This document shows, one piece after another, positions 43,306 to 56,800 of a stretch of 64,000 nucleotides of DNA. Source of the DNA: Abelmoschus esculentus. Taxonomy: Eukaryota > Streptophyta > Magnoliopsida > Malvales > Malvaceae. Position 1 is the stretch's first letter. The number at the start of each line of letters is the position of its first letter. The stretch is from positions 5,487,501 to 5,551,500 of the forward strand of contig JAUCBN010000021.1 in the NCBI GenBank assembly GCA_035048815.1, written 5' to 3'. The notes under the pieces are model-generated. The model had not been told where the DNA came from. It saw nothing but the letters and a program-made list of their open reading frames with translations, and ran no database searches. Position numbers and translations under genes: made by a program.

Positions 43306-46300
43306 ACATGCACTCGAAGAGATGGCTCAATTATCGCGACATACGCTCCAATAGAGGGGTCGTCCATCACAGTGTACGCTCTAAGAAAGGGACCATTAAT
43401 TATGACAAGAACACAAAGAGAGGAGTCATTAATCACGACTTACGCTCGAAGAGAGGGGTTGTCCATCACGGTATACGCTCAAATAGAGGGATCGTTCACC
43501 AATAAATGCACTTGAAGAGAAGTGTTAGTCATCGCAACATACGAACAGAGACAGGGGTCATCGATCACGCTATACGCTCCAAGAGAGGGACCGTTCATTA
43601 GGACATGCATTCGAAGAAAGGTGTCATTCTTTGTGACATACGCTCAAAGAGAGGGGTCACCATCACCGTTCATTATGATATGCACTCGAAGAGAGGGGTC
43701 ATCCATCATCGTTCATTATGATATGCACTCGAAGAGAGGGGTCATCCATCACCGTTCATTATGATATGCTCTCGAAGAGAGGGGTCAATCATCGTGACAT
43801 ACGCTCAAAGAGAGGGGTCGTCCACCACGGTACACGTTCAAAGAGAGGGGTCGTCCACCACGGTACACGTTCAAAGAGAGAGACTATTCATCATGACATG
43901 CACTCGAAGAGAGGGGTCATTCATCGCGACATACGCTTAGAGAGAGCGGTTGTCCATCACGGTAGACGCTCAAAGAGAGAGATAGTTCATTATGACATAC
44001 GCTCGAAGAGAGAGGTCATTCACCGCAACATACGCTCAATGAGAGGGGTCATTCATCACCGTTCATTATGACATGCACTCGAAGAGTGGGGTCAATCATC
44101 GTGACATATGCTCAAATATAACGATCGTCCATCACGGTACACGCTCAAAGATAGGGACTGTTCACCATGATATGCACTCGAAGACAGGGGTCATTCATCG
44201 CGACATACGCTCAAAGAGAGGGATCGTCCATCACGATACACGCTCAATGAGAGGGACCGTTCACCATGACATGCACTCAAAGAGATGGGTCATTTATCGC
44301 GACATACGTTCAAAGAGATGGGTCGTCCATCACGTTATACACTCAAAGAGAGGGACCGTTCATCATGACATACACACGAAGAGAGGGGTCATTCATCACG
44401 ACACACACTCAAAGAGAGGGGTTGTCCATCACGGTATACGCTCAAAGAGAGGGACCGTTCATTATGGCATACGCTCGAAAGAGGGGTCATTTACTGCAAC
44501 ATACGCTCAAAGAGAGGGGTCGTTCATCACGCTATACGCTCTAAGAAAGAGATCATTCATTATCACATGCACTCGAAGAGAGTGGTCATTCTTCACGATA
44601 TATGCTCAAAGAGAGGGGGCATCAATGCGGTAAACGCACAAAGAGCGGGATTGTTCATTATGACATGCACTCGAAGAAAGGGGTCATTCTTCGCGACATA
44701 CGCTTAAAGAGAGGGGTCGTCCATCACGGTATACGCTCAAAGTGAGCGGCCATTCCCCATGACATGCACTCGTAGTGAGGCTCATTCATCGCAACATACG
44801 CTCAAAGAAAGGGGTCATCGACCACGGTATACGCTCTAAGAGAGGGAGTGTGCATCACGATATACGCTCAATGAGAGGGACCATTCACTATGACATACGC
44901 TCGAAGAGATGGGGCATTAATCGCGACATACGTTTAAAGAGCGGGGTCAGCCATCACGGTATATGCTCTAAGTAAGGGATCGTTCATTATGACATGCACT
45001 CGTAGAGAGGGGTCATTTATCGCAACATACGGTCAAAGAGAGGGACCGTTTACCATGACATGCACTCGAATTTAGGGGTCAATCATCGCGACATACGCTC
45101 TAAGAAAAGTGTCATCCAACATGGCAAACACACAAAGAGATGGACCGTACATTATGACATACGCTCGAAGATATGGGTCATTCATTGCAACATACGCTCA
45201 AAGAAAGGGGTCCTTCATCACGGTATACGCTCTAAGAAAGGGACTGTTCATAATGATATGCACTCGAAGAGAGGGGTCTTTCATCACGACATACGCTCAA
45301 AGAGAAGGGTCGTCCATCACGGTATACTCTCTAAGGAAGGGACCATTCATTATGACATGCACCCGAAGATGGTATACGCTCAAAGAGAGGGACTTTTCCT
45401 TATGACATGCACTCGTAGAGAGGGGTCATTTATCGCAACATACGCTCAAAGAGATGGGTCGTCCATCACCGTATACGCTGAAAGAGAGGGACCGTTCACT
45501 ATGACACACTCTTGAAGAGAGGGGTCATTCAACGCGACGTACGCTCAAGAGTAAGGTTGTCCATCACGATATACGCTCTAAGAAATGGACTGTTCACCAT
45601 GACATGCACTCAAAGAGAGGGGTCATTCATCGCAATATACGTTAAAAGAGAGGGGTCATCGATCACGGTACACACTCAAAGAGAAGGATTGTTCATTATG
45701 AATACTCTTGAAGAGAGGGATCATTCATCGCGAGATACGCTCAAACAGAAGGGTCGTAAATCACGGTGTACGCTCTAAGAAAGAGAGTGTTCATTATGAC
45801 ATGCACTCAAAGACAGGAGTCATTCATCGCGACATACGCTCAAAGAGAGGGGTAGTCCATCAAGGTATACGCTCAAAGAGTGGGACTGTTCATCTTGACA
45901 TCCACTCGAAGAGAAGGATCATTCATCGCAATATATACTCAAAGAGAGGGGTCATCTATCATGGTATACGCTCAAAGAGAGGGACCATTCATTATGACAT
46001 GCACTCGAAGAGAGGGGTCCTTCATCGCGACATACTCTCAAAGAGAGGGGTCGTCCATCACAATATACGCTCAAAGAAAGTAACCGTTCAACAATACATG
46101 CACTCGAAGAGAAGTGTCATTAAACGTAACATATGCGCAAAGAGAGGGGTCATCGATCACGGTATGTGCTCAAAGACAAGACTGTTCATTATGACATGCA
46201 CTCGAAGAGAGGGGTCATTAATCACGATATACGCTCAAAGTGCGTCGGCGTCCATCACGGTATTCGCTCAAAGAGATGGACCGTTCATTATGACATACAA

Positions 46301-46828
46301 TCGAAGAGAGGGGTCATTCATCACGACATACACTCAAAGAGAGGCGGAGTCCATCACGGTATACGCTCAAAGAGAGGGACTGTTCATTATGACATGAACT
46401 TAAAGAGAGAGGTCGTCATTCATCGCGATATACGTTCAAAGAGAGGGGTCGTCCATCACCGTATACGCTCAAAGAGAGGGGTCATCGATCATGGTATAGG
46501 CTCAAAGAGAGGGACCGTTCATTATGACATGCACTCTAAGAGAGGGGTCATCATCGCGACATACACTCATAGAGCAGTGAAGTATATCACGATATACACT
46601 CGTAGAAAGGGGTTGTCCATTATGACATGCACTCGAAGAGAGGGGTCATTCATCGTGACATACTCTCAAAGGGAGGGGTCGTCCATCACCACATATGCTC
46701 AAAGAGAGTAACCGTTCACTATGGCATACGCTTGAAGAGATGGGTCATTCACCGCGACATACGCTCAAAGAGAAGGGTTGTCCATCACGGTATACGCTCT
46801 AACAATTGGACCGTTCACCCTAACATGC
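43306..46828 (+). repeat. 33-bp satellite array (block 7)
   Basis: About 3.5 kb of the same satellite. Near 43667-43790 the period shifts to 43 bp for three units (CGTTCATTATGATATGCACT at 43667, 43710 and 43753). A perfect 33-bp duplication lies near 43815-43880. The stretch 46130-46828 is collinear with 230-850. Confidence 0.94.
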
Positions 46829-48236
46829 TGATGTGTGCACAATTCTGCTCATTTATCTCATGCTTTCATGCTTCATTTCATGCATGGGATCGAAGGGTAG
46901 TTATTTTACCGATCTCAGTATTTATTACTTTTATATACTTTATAGTGAACTACTTAAGTGTTATATTAATTATGTTATAATCATGAATAGTAAATATGAC
47001 CACATTATTAAGTTTTAGCTTAGATCTAAACTTATATTAAGTTATATTAATTAAGCTAAATGGAAGGCAATGCTAGAAACACAAGGAGCCAACTTCATAA
47101 TAGCTTGGAAATGCATGGAACACTCCTACAGTACTTAAAGGACTAAAGGATAGCTCCATGTCAGCTCACAAGTCCCATAGAGATCAAATGAAGCATAATT
47201 CGAAACGAGGCCTTAGGAGATTCGGATTAGCTCCAAAACACTCCTCACATTAGAAGGGAGTATAATGAAGCTCATGGACCAGCTCACTTTGCTAAAGGCA
47301 ACTCGGATTAGCTTATTTCAGCTTCAAACTTTAGCTAAGTCTTTCAGCTAGATAGCTCAATTCAATCCAACTCACCTCAACTCTAGCTATCACACCCAGC
47401 TCAACACCCGAAAGTCACCTACCCTTCACCAAGCAGAATTGAGTTTCGGTGTCTTCATGAAAAATTGTTCCCGTATCTCTTATCTTTCCAACGCATGTTC
47501 AATCGTATCAATCCGATATCAGGAGCTCGAGATATGGCCAAATTACTGAAGACAGTGCGGCTGGACCGAGAAGTTACATCTTTTCTAATAGTTTTGGAGG
47601 GAGACACCATTCAAATGACTGGTTATCCGAATAGTTAAAGGTCATTTCATCCAAACCCCTTAGAAAACTATAAATAGGACTTGAATTTCATTTTCTAAAC
47701 ACACCATTCAGATTATATAAAATTACTTGTGAGAATTTTCTCTCGTTTAGTTCTTCTTAGAACTTTATCGACTTATCAAATACTTTTGTACTTGTGGCGT
47801 CACCCCTTTTCTATCCATCTTGATACTTCGGGTTCTTTTAGTTTAATATAATAAAAGGGTCAAAGTCCGTTATCACCGCCCCTTAAAGATCGATATAAGG
47901 TTCAGGATTAGGTTTTTTATAACCTAGTTTCTTCCTTGAGAATCTTTAAAATACTATTTTCATTTCACCATTCCTTACATTTCCTCTCATTCCATTCATC
48001 ATTCTTAATCCTTTGTCATTCCCACAAAATGTCCTGAACAACCATTCACCCTTATCAACACCATACATCCTCCCTCTTCCATATCAGTCCTTAAATTATT
48101 CATTTCACCTATTACTTTAATTCCTTATCCTAAATTATTTATTTCGAAGCCATTTCTTGCGAGAGACTTGCTTCCTTCCTAGGTCCTACAATCAAAGTGT
48201 ACCATTCAGCATCACCAGCAAGATCGGCTCATATAA
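46829..48236 (+). mobile_element. Solo LTR (family C)
   Basis: It starts TGATGTGTGCACAATTCTG. It is bounded by CATGC at 46824-46828 and 48237-48241, and the match extends to TAACATGC on both sides, so the exact right edge is uncertain and lacks the usual CA. It contains AGCTC-rich sequence (47150-47410), a CTATAAATAGG TATA box (47670-47680), and the GGTTC-hairpin-GGGTC module (47831-47861). A paralogous site without the LTR exists near 848. No internal retroelement sequence remains. Confidence 0.8.
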
Positions 48237-50412
48237 CATGCACTCAAAGAGAGAGATCATTCATCCAATATACGTTCCAAGAGAGGGTTCATCGATCACA
48301 GTATATACTCAAAGAGAAGGATCATTCATTTTCACGTACGCTTGAAGAGAGGGGTCATTCATCGTGACATACTCTTAAAGAGAAGTGCCACCCATCACAG
48401 TATACGCTCTAAGAAAGTGACTGTTCATTATGACATGCACAAGAAGAGAGGGGTCATTCATCGCGACAAACACTCAAAGAGAGGGGTCGTCCATCAAGGT
48501 ATACGCTCAAAGAGATGGACCGCTCACCATGACAGACAATCGAAGAGAAGGGTCATTCATCGCAAAATATGCTCAAAAACTCGAAGTGAGGGGTCAATTT
48601 TCGTGACATATTCTCAAAGAGAGGAGTCGTCTATCATGGTATACGCTCTAAGAAAGGGACTGTTCATTATGACATGCACTCGAAGAGAGTAGTCATTCAT
48701 CACGACATACGCTCAAAGAGAGGGTCGTCCATCACGGCACACGCACAAAGTGAGGGACCTTTCATTATGACATACGCTCGAAGAGAGGGGTCATTCACCG
48801 TGACATATGCTTAAAGAGAGGGGTATTCCACCACGATATATGCTCTGAGAAAGGGACTGTTAATTATGACATGCACTAGAAGAGAGGGGTCATTCATCGT
48901 GACATACGCTCAAAAAGAGGGGTCGTCTATCAAGGCATACGCACAAAGTGAGGGACCATTCATAATGACATGCACTCGAATTGAGGGTTCGTACATGATG
49001 GTATACGCTCAAAGAGAGGGGTCGTCCATGACGGTATAAGCTCAAAGTGAGGGACCGTTCATTATGACATGCTCTCGAAGAGACGGGTCATTCATCGCAA
49101 TATACACTCAAAGAGAGGGGTTATCGATCACGGTATATGCTCAAAGAGAGGACTGTTCCTTATGACATACACTCGAAGAGTGGGGTTATTATTCGCGATA
49201 TACGCTCAAAGTACGGCGGCGTCCATCATGGTATACCCTCAAAGAGATGGACCATTCATTATGAAATGATATCGAAGTGAGTGGTCATTCATTGCAACAT
49301 AGGCTCCATGAGAGGGGTCGTCCATCACAATATACGCTCAAAGAGAGGGACCGTTCATTATGACATGCACTCGAAAATAGAGGTTATTCATCGGGATGTA
49401 CGCTCAAAGAGGGACCATTAATTATGACATACGCTCGAAGAGATTGGGCATTCAACGCGACATCTGCTTAAAGAGCGGGTCCGTCATCACGATATACGTT
49501 CTTAGAAAGGACCCGTTGATTAGGACATGCACTCGTAGAGAGGGACCATTCAACGCGACATAGGCTCAAAAAGAAAAGGTCTTCCATCACAATATACGCT
49601 CAAAGAGAGTGACCGTACATTATGACATATGATACTCGAACAAAGGGGTCATTCATCGCGACATACACTCAAAGAGTGGGACCACCGTTCAATATTACAT
49701 GCATTCGAAGATAAGGTCATTCATCGAGACATACGCTCAAAGAGAGGGATCATCCATCACGGCATATGCTCAAAGACTGGGATAGTTCATTACGACATAT
49801 GCTCGAAGAGAGGCGTTATTGACCGCGATATAGGATGAAATAGAGGGGTCGTCCATCATGGTATACGCTCTAAGAATGGGACCATTCATTATGACATGCA
49901 CTCGAAGATAGGGGTCATTCATTGTGACATACGCTCAAAGAGAGGGATCATCCATCTTGGTATTCTCTCAAAGAGAGGGACCGTTCATTGTGTCATACGC
50001 TTGAAGCAAGGGGTCATTCACCACGACATACGCTCAAAGAGAAGGGTCATCCATCACGGTATACGCTCTAAGAAAGGGACCGTTCACCATAACAAGCACT
50101 CAAAGAGAGTGGTCCTTCTTCACGACATACGCCCAAAGAGAGGGGTCGTCCATTGCGGCTTACACTCAATAAGAGAGACTGTTCATTTTGACTTGGACTC
50201 GAATATAGGGGTCATTGATCGCGACATACGCTCAAAGAACGGGGTCGTCCATCACGGTATATGCTCAAAGAGATGGACTGTTCATTATGAGATACGCTCG
50301 AAGAGAGGGGTCATTCATCGTGACATACACTCAAATAGAGGGGTCATCCATCACGGTATACGCTCTAAGAAAGGGACCGTTCACAATGACATGCACTCGA
50401 AGAGAGGGGTTG
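48237..50412 (+). repeat. 33-bp satellite array (block 8)
   Basis: The same satellite. It is collinear with about 850-2690 of block 1, sharing rare variants such as TATACCCTCAAAGAGATGG (49231), an extended TATGACATATGATACTCG (49621) and CCATCTTGGTATTCTC (49951). It ends at the target site GGTTG of the CRM-like element. Confidence 0.94.
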
Positions 50413-51487
50413 TGATGTGAGCACATCATGTCAAGTTCAACAGGTTGATCCGGAGGTCTTACCATCAGGACCTATCACACGTTCTAAGGCAAAAAAATAC
50501 AGGGAAGCTCTTTTCCTTACTTGTGCTAACATTTCAGATTCATTTGAGAATGTTCATGCCTTAGAATATGTTGTTTATAATGTGTTGCATGCTGATATGT
50601 GACATATTTAGGTATATATATTAGTATGTGTATTTACTTATGTATATACTATGTTAATTATGTTTGCATTTGGTTTTAAGTGCGCTTGTGTGGTTAAAAT
50701 AAGACTACAAGGCTTTTTAGATGTGTTTGCCTTGTTCTAATATAGGTACTTAGGAGAACCTTAGCTCAAGTGGGCATACCTAGCTCATCTCCAGCTCAGG
50801 AGAGCGTATGCAGTTCAATACCAGCTCAAGTGGATTATATTTAGCTCAGAAGAAGCTCAATGGTGTGCACGCAGCTCACCTTAGCTTGGGGCAGCTCAGA
50901 GGCTTAGCTCCCAGCTCCATTTAGCTCCTAACACTCTTAGCTAGTTCGTTTCAGCTCATCTCCATTTCCAGCTCAACTCAACTCAAGTTGAAGTGACCTA
51001 CAGCAGCTGAAACCTATCGTACACGAAGAGCAGGTGTCCTACGCATGTCCATGCATGTGGGGCCCACATAGCACCCTTTTCCACAAGTTTGGGCGTCCAA
51101 AAGCAAGCAAGCCAAACAAGGCCCTTGCTTTGAAGACCAATCAGCAACATTGGATAAGAATGAGTGGTTTCTTATTCGAATTCAAACATTAAACACATGT
51201 TTAATGTGTTTTAAGTGCCAAAACATGTGGCTAAGGATATTAGGAGCCTAGGAGAAGTTATTTGAGCATTTAAATTTTAATTTTCGTTTGAATTAAGGCC
51301 ACAAATTCAAATTTGGCCAACTTCTCCTTTATTCCTATATATTTACTTAATTTTGTAATGACAAGGGTAGACATTTTATGAATAAAATCACTTATGAGAA
51401 TTTCTCTCAATTTTAGTTCTTCATTGAACTTTTCTTGACAAATTCAGACTTTGTTTGAGTGTGTCAAATCCTTGATACTTCGGGTTC

Positions 51488-51503
51488 CTAGATCGCTATC
51501 TAG
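51488..51503 (+). other. U5 hairpin CTAGAT/ATCTAG
   Basis: The perfect stem CTAGATCGCTATCTAG lies between GGTTC and AGAGAGTCCAAGTCC. Equivalent stems occur at 9751-9766, 58191-58206 (one mismatch), 29387-29403 (CTAGTT/AACTAG) and 47835-47857 (CTTTTA/TAAAAG). Confidence 0.7.
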
Positions 51504-51817
51504 AGAGTCCAAGTCCATTGACAAAGAATGTATTCGATTCGGGTCCGCTCAATATATTGTTCGGGTTCTTTCGAGTTCAACGTCGTTGTTATTTCCCAGC
51601 AACTTAAACATTCAATTCTGCCATTTTGGACGTTTTAATGCTTCCATGAAAGCCTTCGGAGCATTTCATCTTCATTAACCTCCAGAAATTGCCAGAATTC
51701 CTTCATCCCTTTTCTTCTTTGTTTCAGTTTTTTTTTCTTTGTTTTCCTATTGTTTTAACATCATTCTAACATCCTTAATGTTGTGTTTATTGCAGAGATT
51801 TGCTTGCTATTATCCTA

Positions 51818-51856
51818 GATCCGTTTCAAACAAGGATCGTTGGTTTTGAAGCAACG
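51818..51856 (+). other. Two adjacent hairpins at the LTR-PBS boundary
   Basis: GATCC-GGATC (51818-51838) and CGTTG-CAACG (51838-51856) stems abut each other 14 bases before the LTR end. They recur in the copies near 10082-10120 and 58520-58558, the latter with one change in the first stem. Confidence 0.65.
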
Positions 51857-51872
51857 AATCCCAAATATCATA

Positions 51873-51890
51873 TGGTAATCAGAGCTTTGG
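51873..51890 (+). promoter_or_regulatory. Primer-binding site (initiator tRNA-Met type)
   Basis: TGGTAATCAGAGCTTTGG lies two bases after the LTR. It differs by one inserted A from the TGGTATCAGAGC that is standard for tRNA-iMet-primed plant retrotransposons. Confidence 0.85.
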
Positions 51891-52729
51891 TTGGATATTA
51901 GCACTTTCTGCACTACATATATCAAAAACAACAAAAGAAAAAAAATTCGAAATTCTGCAAAAAAAAAAGAAAGTCAAAGTCAAAGTTTGACCAGAAAAGT
52001 CAAAGTCAACAAAAGAAATTCGAAAAATTTGAAAAAAAAATCACATTTGAATATTTAGTGTATTTTCATGTTTATATGTGCTGTTTGACCACAAAAATGA
52101 TGAAGGATGCTTACGTTTACCATGGAATGCTTCTAAATCACTTAAAACGACGTGTTCTTGTTTGTTCGGTGATAGGATTGTGGTAAGCATTTCTAATGCA
52201 GTAAGTACTTCATTTTCAGCCTTAATTCACTTTGTTCTTCATTAATTCCAGCCTTATTCTTGTTTTCCTTTTGTTTTTTTTTCAGCCTTGTTTTTCTTTC
52301 TTTTTTACTTTCTAGCATTGTTTTTCTTTTGTTTTACTATCCAACCTTGCTTTCTGTTTGTTTTCTTTATTTTCCAGCCTTTGTGTCATCTAAACAGACC
52401 CTAATTCACTTTTAACTCTTGTTTGTACCACCGTTACATATATCTTGGAGTTGACATAGATAACGAATTTGAAGGATCAGATTAGTTCCTTAAAGAGCTG
52501 TTTGCAAGAGAACGAGTGGAAAAGGCATTTGAGAGTGTGAGCACAGAAGGGGAATCAAAAGAGCCATTCAAGTATTCTCGAGTGAAACACGAGCGCTGAG
52601 TGTTACTTTGCTGAGTGCATTGTTCTTTTGGAGTGATCTGCGAGAATTTGTTGTGTGTGCAGTGAGGGACTTTAAAATTTCATTTATTTATAACATAATA
52701 GTTTTCTTTTCTTGTTTTTCGTTGCTGCA
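51891..52729 (+). other. Untranslated leader of CRM-like element A
   Basis: No gene is seen. It has A-rich sequence with repeated AAAGTCAAAG phrases (51967-52015), then T-rich sequence with CAGCCTTGTTTT-type phrases (52215-52385), before the gag start. The last part (52570-52700) aligns with the left end of the truncated element at 4650. Confidence 0.7.
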
Positions 52730-53887
52730 ATGGCAAGTAATGACGATCGTAGTCCCGGTGGAAGTAATCCACCAGATTTGCAAATGCAGGCTTTTACTCG
52801 AACCTTGCAGCGTCTTTTAGACCAAGCATTGGAGCCTATTCAGTCTTGTTTGGATAGAATAGATGGGGGTGGTTCCCAATCTATCCAAAATGAGAATCTT
52901 GATGAAAACGACGTCGAACAATCACCACGGACGAATCAACGACCAGGACGTGCAGTTGATGATAATATTTCTAACATAAAAGTTGCTATACCTTCTTTTC
53001 AGGGACGTTCAGATCCAGATGCTTATCTAACATGGGAAAGTAAAGTTGAACACGTTTTCGAGTGTTACAATTACTCGGAACAAAAGAAAGTACGACTAGC
53101 AACTTTGGAGTTTGTTGACTATGCACTATTGTGGTGGGATCAATTACTGGTTAGTCGACGACGTGCAGGTGAAGGACCAGTGAGAACATTGGACGAAATG
53201 AAGCGTATCATGCGGAAACGGTTTGTTCCTTCTCACTATCATCGTGATTTATTTCAGAAATTACAAACTTTGAAACAGGGCAATAGGAGCGTCGAGGACT
53301 ATTTCAAGGAAATGGAGATGTCCATGATGCGTGCAAACATAGTTGAGGATCGTGAGGTGACTATGGCTCGGTTTATGGCAAGTTTGAATTCTGAAATTGC
53401 TAACGTTGTTGAATTGCAGCATTATGTCAAATTGGATGACATGGTGCATATGGCGATGAAAATTGAGCGACAACAACGTAGAAAAGTTTCTACTCGATGT
53501 AATACTACTCCATTTAAATCTTTTACGAATCCATTATATACCCCTAACCATGCTAGGAAACAAGCACCACAAGCGCCACTTCGGATTCAAGAACAAGGCG
53601 AGTCCAGCAAGCCAAAGCCTCCCGTTGTTGATAATGGGCATGGTAAACAAAAAGTGGTTGAACAAGAGAGATCGAGAGATATTCAATGTTTTAAGTGCCT
53701 TGGTCGAGGACATATTGCTAGCCAGTGTCCTAATCGTAGGGTTATGTTGATGCGAGATGATGGAGAGATTGAGTCAGATTCTGAAGAAGAACCACATGAG
53801 ATCCCTGATGAAGATGATAAAGAGGATGTCCTAGAAGTTGTTGAGACTGGTAAGGTAATGGAAATTATGGTTGTTAACGTAGTCTGA
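52730..53887 (+). CDS. Gag of CRM-like chromovirus (open, 385 residues)
   Basis: Gag builds the virus-like particle and binds element RNA. The ATG at 52730 (MASNDDRSPGG) is chosen because the slightly longer open frame upstream begins with TTG inside a T-rich leader. The order is a polar N-terminus, then the gag core at about residues 85-245 (PSFQGRSDPDAYLTWESKVE, RKRFVPSHYHRDLFQKLQ, VEDYFKEMEMSMM), a basic linker, and an intact CCHC zinc knuckle at 53687-53728. An acidic tail (DSEEEPHEIPDEDDKED) follows. A single-base loss near 53880 separates it from the protease frame, so a gag-only product would result. Confidence 0.85.
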   Translation: MASNDDRSPGGSNPPDLQMQAFTRTLQRLLDQALEPIQSCLDRIDGGGSQSIQNENLDENDVEQSPRTNQRPGRAVDDNISNIKVAIPSFQGRSDPDAYLTWESKVEHVFECYNYSEQKKVRLATLEFVDYALLWWDQLLVSRRRAGEGPVRTLDEMKRIMRKRFVPSHYHRDLFQKLQTLKQGNRSVEDYFKEMEMSMMRANIVEDREVTMARFMASLNSEIANVVELQHYVKLDDMVHMAMKIERQQRRKVSTRCNTTPFKSFTNPLYTPNHARKQAPQAPLRIQEQGESSKPKPPVVDNGHGKQKVVEQERSRDIQCFKCLGRGHIASQCPNRRVMLMRDDGEIESDSEEEPHEIPDEDDKEDVLEVVETGKVMEIMVVNVV

Positions 53888-53892
53888 GTGTA

Positions 53893-56800
53893 CAACAGGT
53901 TCAAGATGAACAACAACGCGAGAATATCTTTCACACGCGATGCAAAATTCAAGATAAGGTATGTGTTGTTATTATTGATAGCGGTAGTTGTACTAATGTT
54001 GCTAGTTCAGTGATGGTTGACAGGTTAGGTCTCAAGAAAACAAAGCATCCGAATCCGTACAAATTGCAATGGTTGAATGACGGGGGAGAACTTAAAGTAA
54101 CAAAACAAGTTGTTATACCGTTTTCGATCGGAAGTTACAAGGACGAGGTCCTTTGTGATGTTGTGTCGATGGATGCTACTCACCTTCTTTTGGGACGCCC
54201 TTGGCAATATGACAAGAAGGTAATGCATGATGGTTTTACAAATCAATACTCTTTTATGCATGCAGGTAAGAAGATTACTTTGGCTCCTTTGACACCAAGT
54301 CAAGTGATGGAAGATCAAGCAAGCTTAAAAAAGAGTAAGGAAGCTGCAAAGGAGAAGAAAAAGATGAATGTTTATGCAAGCAATCGAGAAATCAGGAAAT
54401 GTCTTTCCTCTCACCAATCTTTGCTTATTTTAATGTTTAAAGATTATTGTTTATTGACTGACTTTCCTTCTGATTTGCCTGCATCAATTGTTTCCCTTTT
54501 GCAGGAATTTAAGGATGTGTTTCCGGAAGAAACACCGAGGGGATTGCCACCTCTTCGTGGCATTGAGCACCAGATTGACTTTATCCCAGGTGCTACTATT
54601 CCAAATCGACCAGCTTATCGAACTAACCCCGAAGAGACGAAAGAGCTTCAAAGACAAGTGACAGAATTAATGGACAAGGGTTATATTCGAGAGAGTCTGA
54701 GTCCGTGTGCTGTTCCGCTACTGTTAGTGCCGAAGAAAGATGGGTCTTGGAGGATGTGCGTAGATTGTAGAGCTGTGAATCAGATTACAATTAAGTATCA
54801 TCATCCTATTCCCAAACTTGATGATATGTTGGATGAGCTTCGTGGAGCCGTCATCTTCTCCAAAATTGACCTAAAGAGTGGATATCATCATATTCGCATG
54901 CGAGAAGGCGATGAATGGAAGACAACCTTCAAAACGAAGCTAGGTTTGTACGAATGGTTAGTAATGCCTTTTGGCTTAACTAATGCACCTAGTACTTTTA
55001 TGCGATTGATGAATCATGTTCTGCGATCTTTTATTGGAAAGTTTTGTGTTGTATATTTTGACGATATTTTGATTTATAGCAAGACTTTGCAGGATCATAT
55101 AGAACATTTGAGAGTTGTTTTACAAACTTTGTGAGAAGAAAGATTGTTTGGTAACATAGAGAAATGTGTGTTTTGTACTGACAAACTTACATTTCTTGGT
55201 TACATTGTTAGTGCACAGGGTGTTGAAGTCGATCCTGAGAAGATAAAGGCAATTCAGGAATGGCCACAACCGACATCGATTACTCAGGTTAGATCTTTTC
55301 ATGGCTTAGCTAGTTTCTATCGTCGGTTTGTTCCTAACTTCAGTTTTATTACCGCACCCTTAACAGGGATTATTAAGAAGAATTCTAGCTTCTTATGGGG
55401 TAAAGAACAAGAAGATGCCTTTTTGAAAATTAAGGATTGTTTAACGAAGTAACCTGTGTTAGCCTTACCTAACTTTGATAAAACTTTTGAAATTGAATGT
55501 GATGCTTCTGGAGTTGGTATAGGCGCTGTGCTAATGCAGGAAAAAAAGGCCCATTGCATACTTCAGTGAAAAGCTTAGTGGAGCAACATTGAATTATCCA
55601 GTCTACGACAAGGAGATGTATGCACTAATTCGGGCATTGGAGACATGGCAACATTACTTGTTGCCTAAGGAGTTTGTGATTCACACTGATCATGAGGCTT
55701 TATGATATATCACACGTCAACATAAATTGAATAAACGACATGCTAAATGGGTTGAATTTTTAGAGTCTTTTCCTTATGTCATTTGTTACAAAAAGGGTAA
55801 AGATAATATCGTTGCTGATGCTTTATCACGTAGATATGTGCTTTTGAATTACCTTGACTCACATTTGATTGGATTTGCATATATACGTGACTTGTATGTT
55901 GATGATTCTGATTTTAGAGATAAGTATAATGCTTGTGAGAAAGGTACAGATGGAAAGTTTTACAGGCATGATGGTTATCTTTTCAAAGAAAATAAGATAT
56001 GCATTCCACAGGGTTCAATGCGTGATATTCTGATCCGTGAAGCACATGAGGGTGGATTGATGGGTCACTTTGGAGTCACCAAGACGTTACAGACATTGAA
56101 AGAACATCTATTTTGGCCTAAGATGCATAGAGACGTTGAAAGGTACTGTGAACGTTGTGTGACATGTAAGAAAGCAAAATCGAAGGTTTCACCACATGGT
56201 ATGTACTTACCTCTACCTATTCCTGATTCCCCTTGGACTGATATTTCAATGGATTTTGTTTTGGGATTGCCTCGAACTAGAAATGGTAGAGATAGTGTCT
56301 TTGTTGTGGCTGATAGATTCTCTAAGATGGCACATTTCATTGTATGCCATAAGACTGATGATGCTGTTAATGTGGCTAACTTATTCTTTAGAGAGATTGT
56401 TCGATTACATGGTATTCCTAGGTCAATTGTTTCTGACAGGGATGTTAAGTTTCTGAGTCATTTCTGGAGGACTCTTTGGAGCAAAATAGGTACAAAAATC
56501 ATGTTTTCTACTACTTGTCATCCCCAGACTGATGGATAAACTGAGGTTGTTAATCGTGTTTTATCTACTTTGTTGTGTTCCATCATTAAAAAGAACATTA
56601 GGACTTGGGAAGATTGTTTGCCACATGTTGAGTTTGCGTATAATCGTGCTATACATTCTGCTACTAAGATGTCACCATTTGAGGTTGTTTATGGTTTTAA
56701 CCCTGTTACGCCTCTAGATTTGTTACCTTTGCCACAGGAACAAGTGACGAACAGAGACGGTCAAGCGAAAGCAGAATATGTGAAGAAGTTGCATCAACAG

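Larger units (their letters stand above)
50413..51870 (+). mobile_element. 5' LTR of CRM-like element A
   Basis: It begins TGATGTGAGCACATCATG and ends AATATCA. Its first 190 bases repeat the pol C-terminal tail, which is not expressed from this end. There are AGCTC-rich sequences at 50760-50985, a TATA-like CTATATATTTAC at 51335-51346 and ATGAATAAAA at 51377-51386. U5 hairpins lie at 51488-51503 and 51818-51856. Confidence 0.92.
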
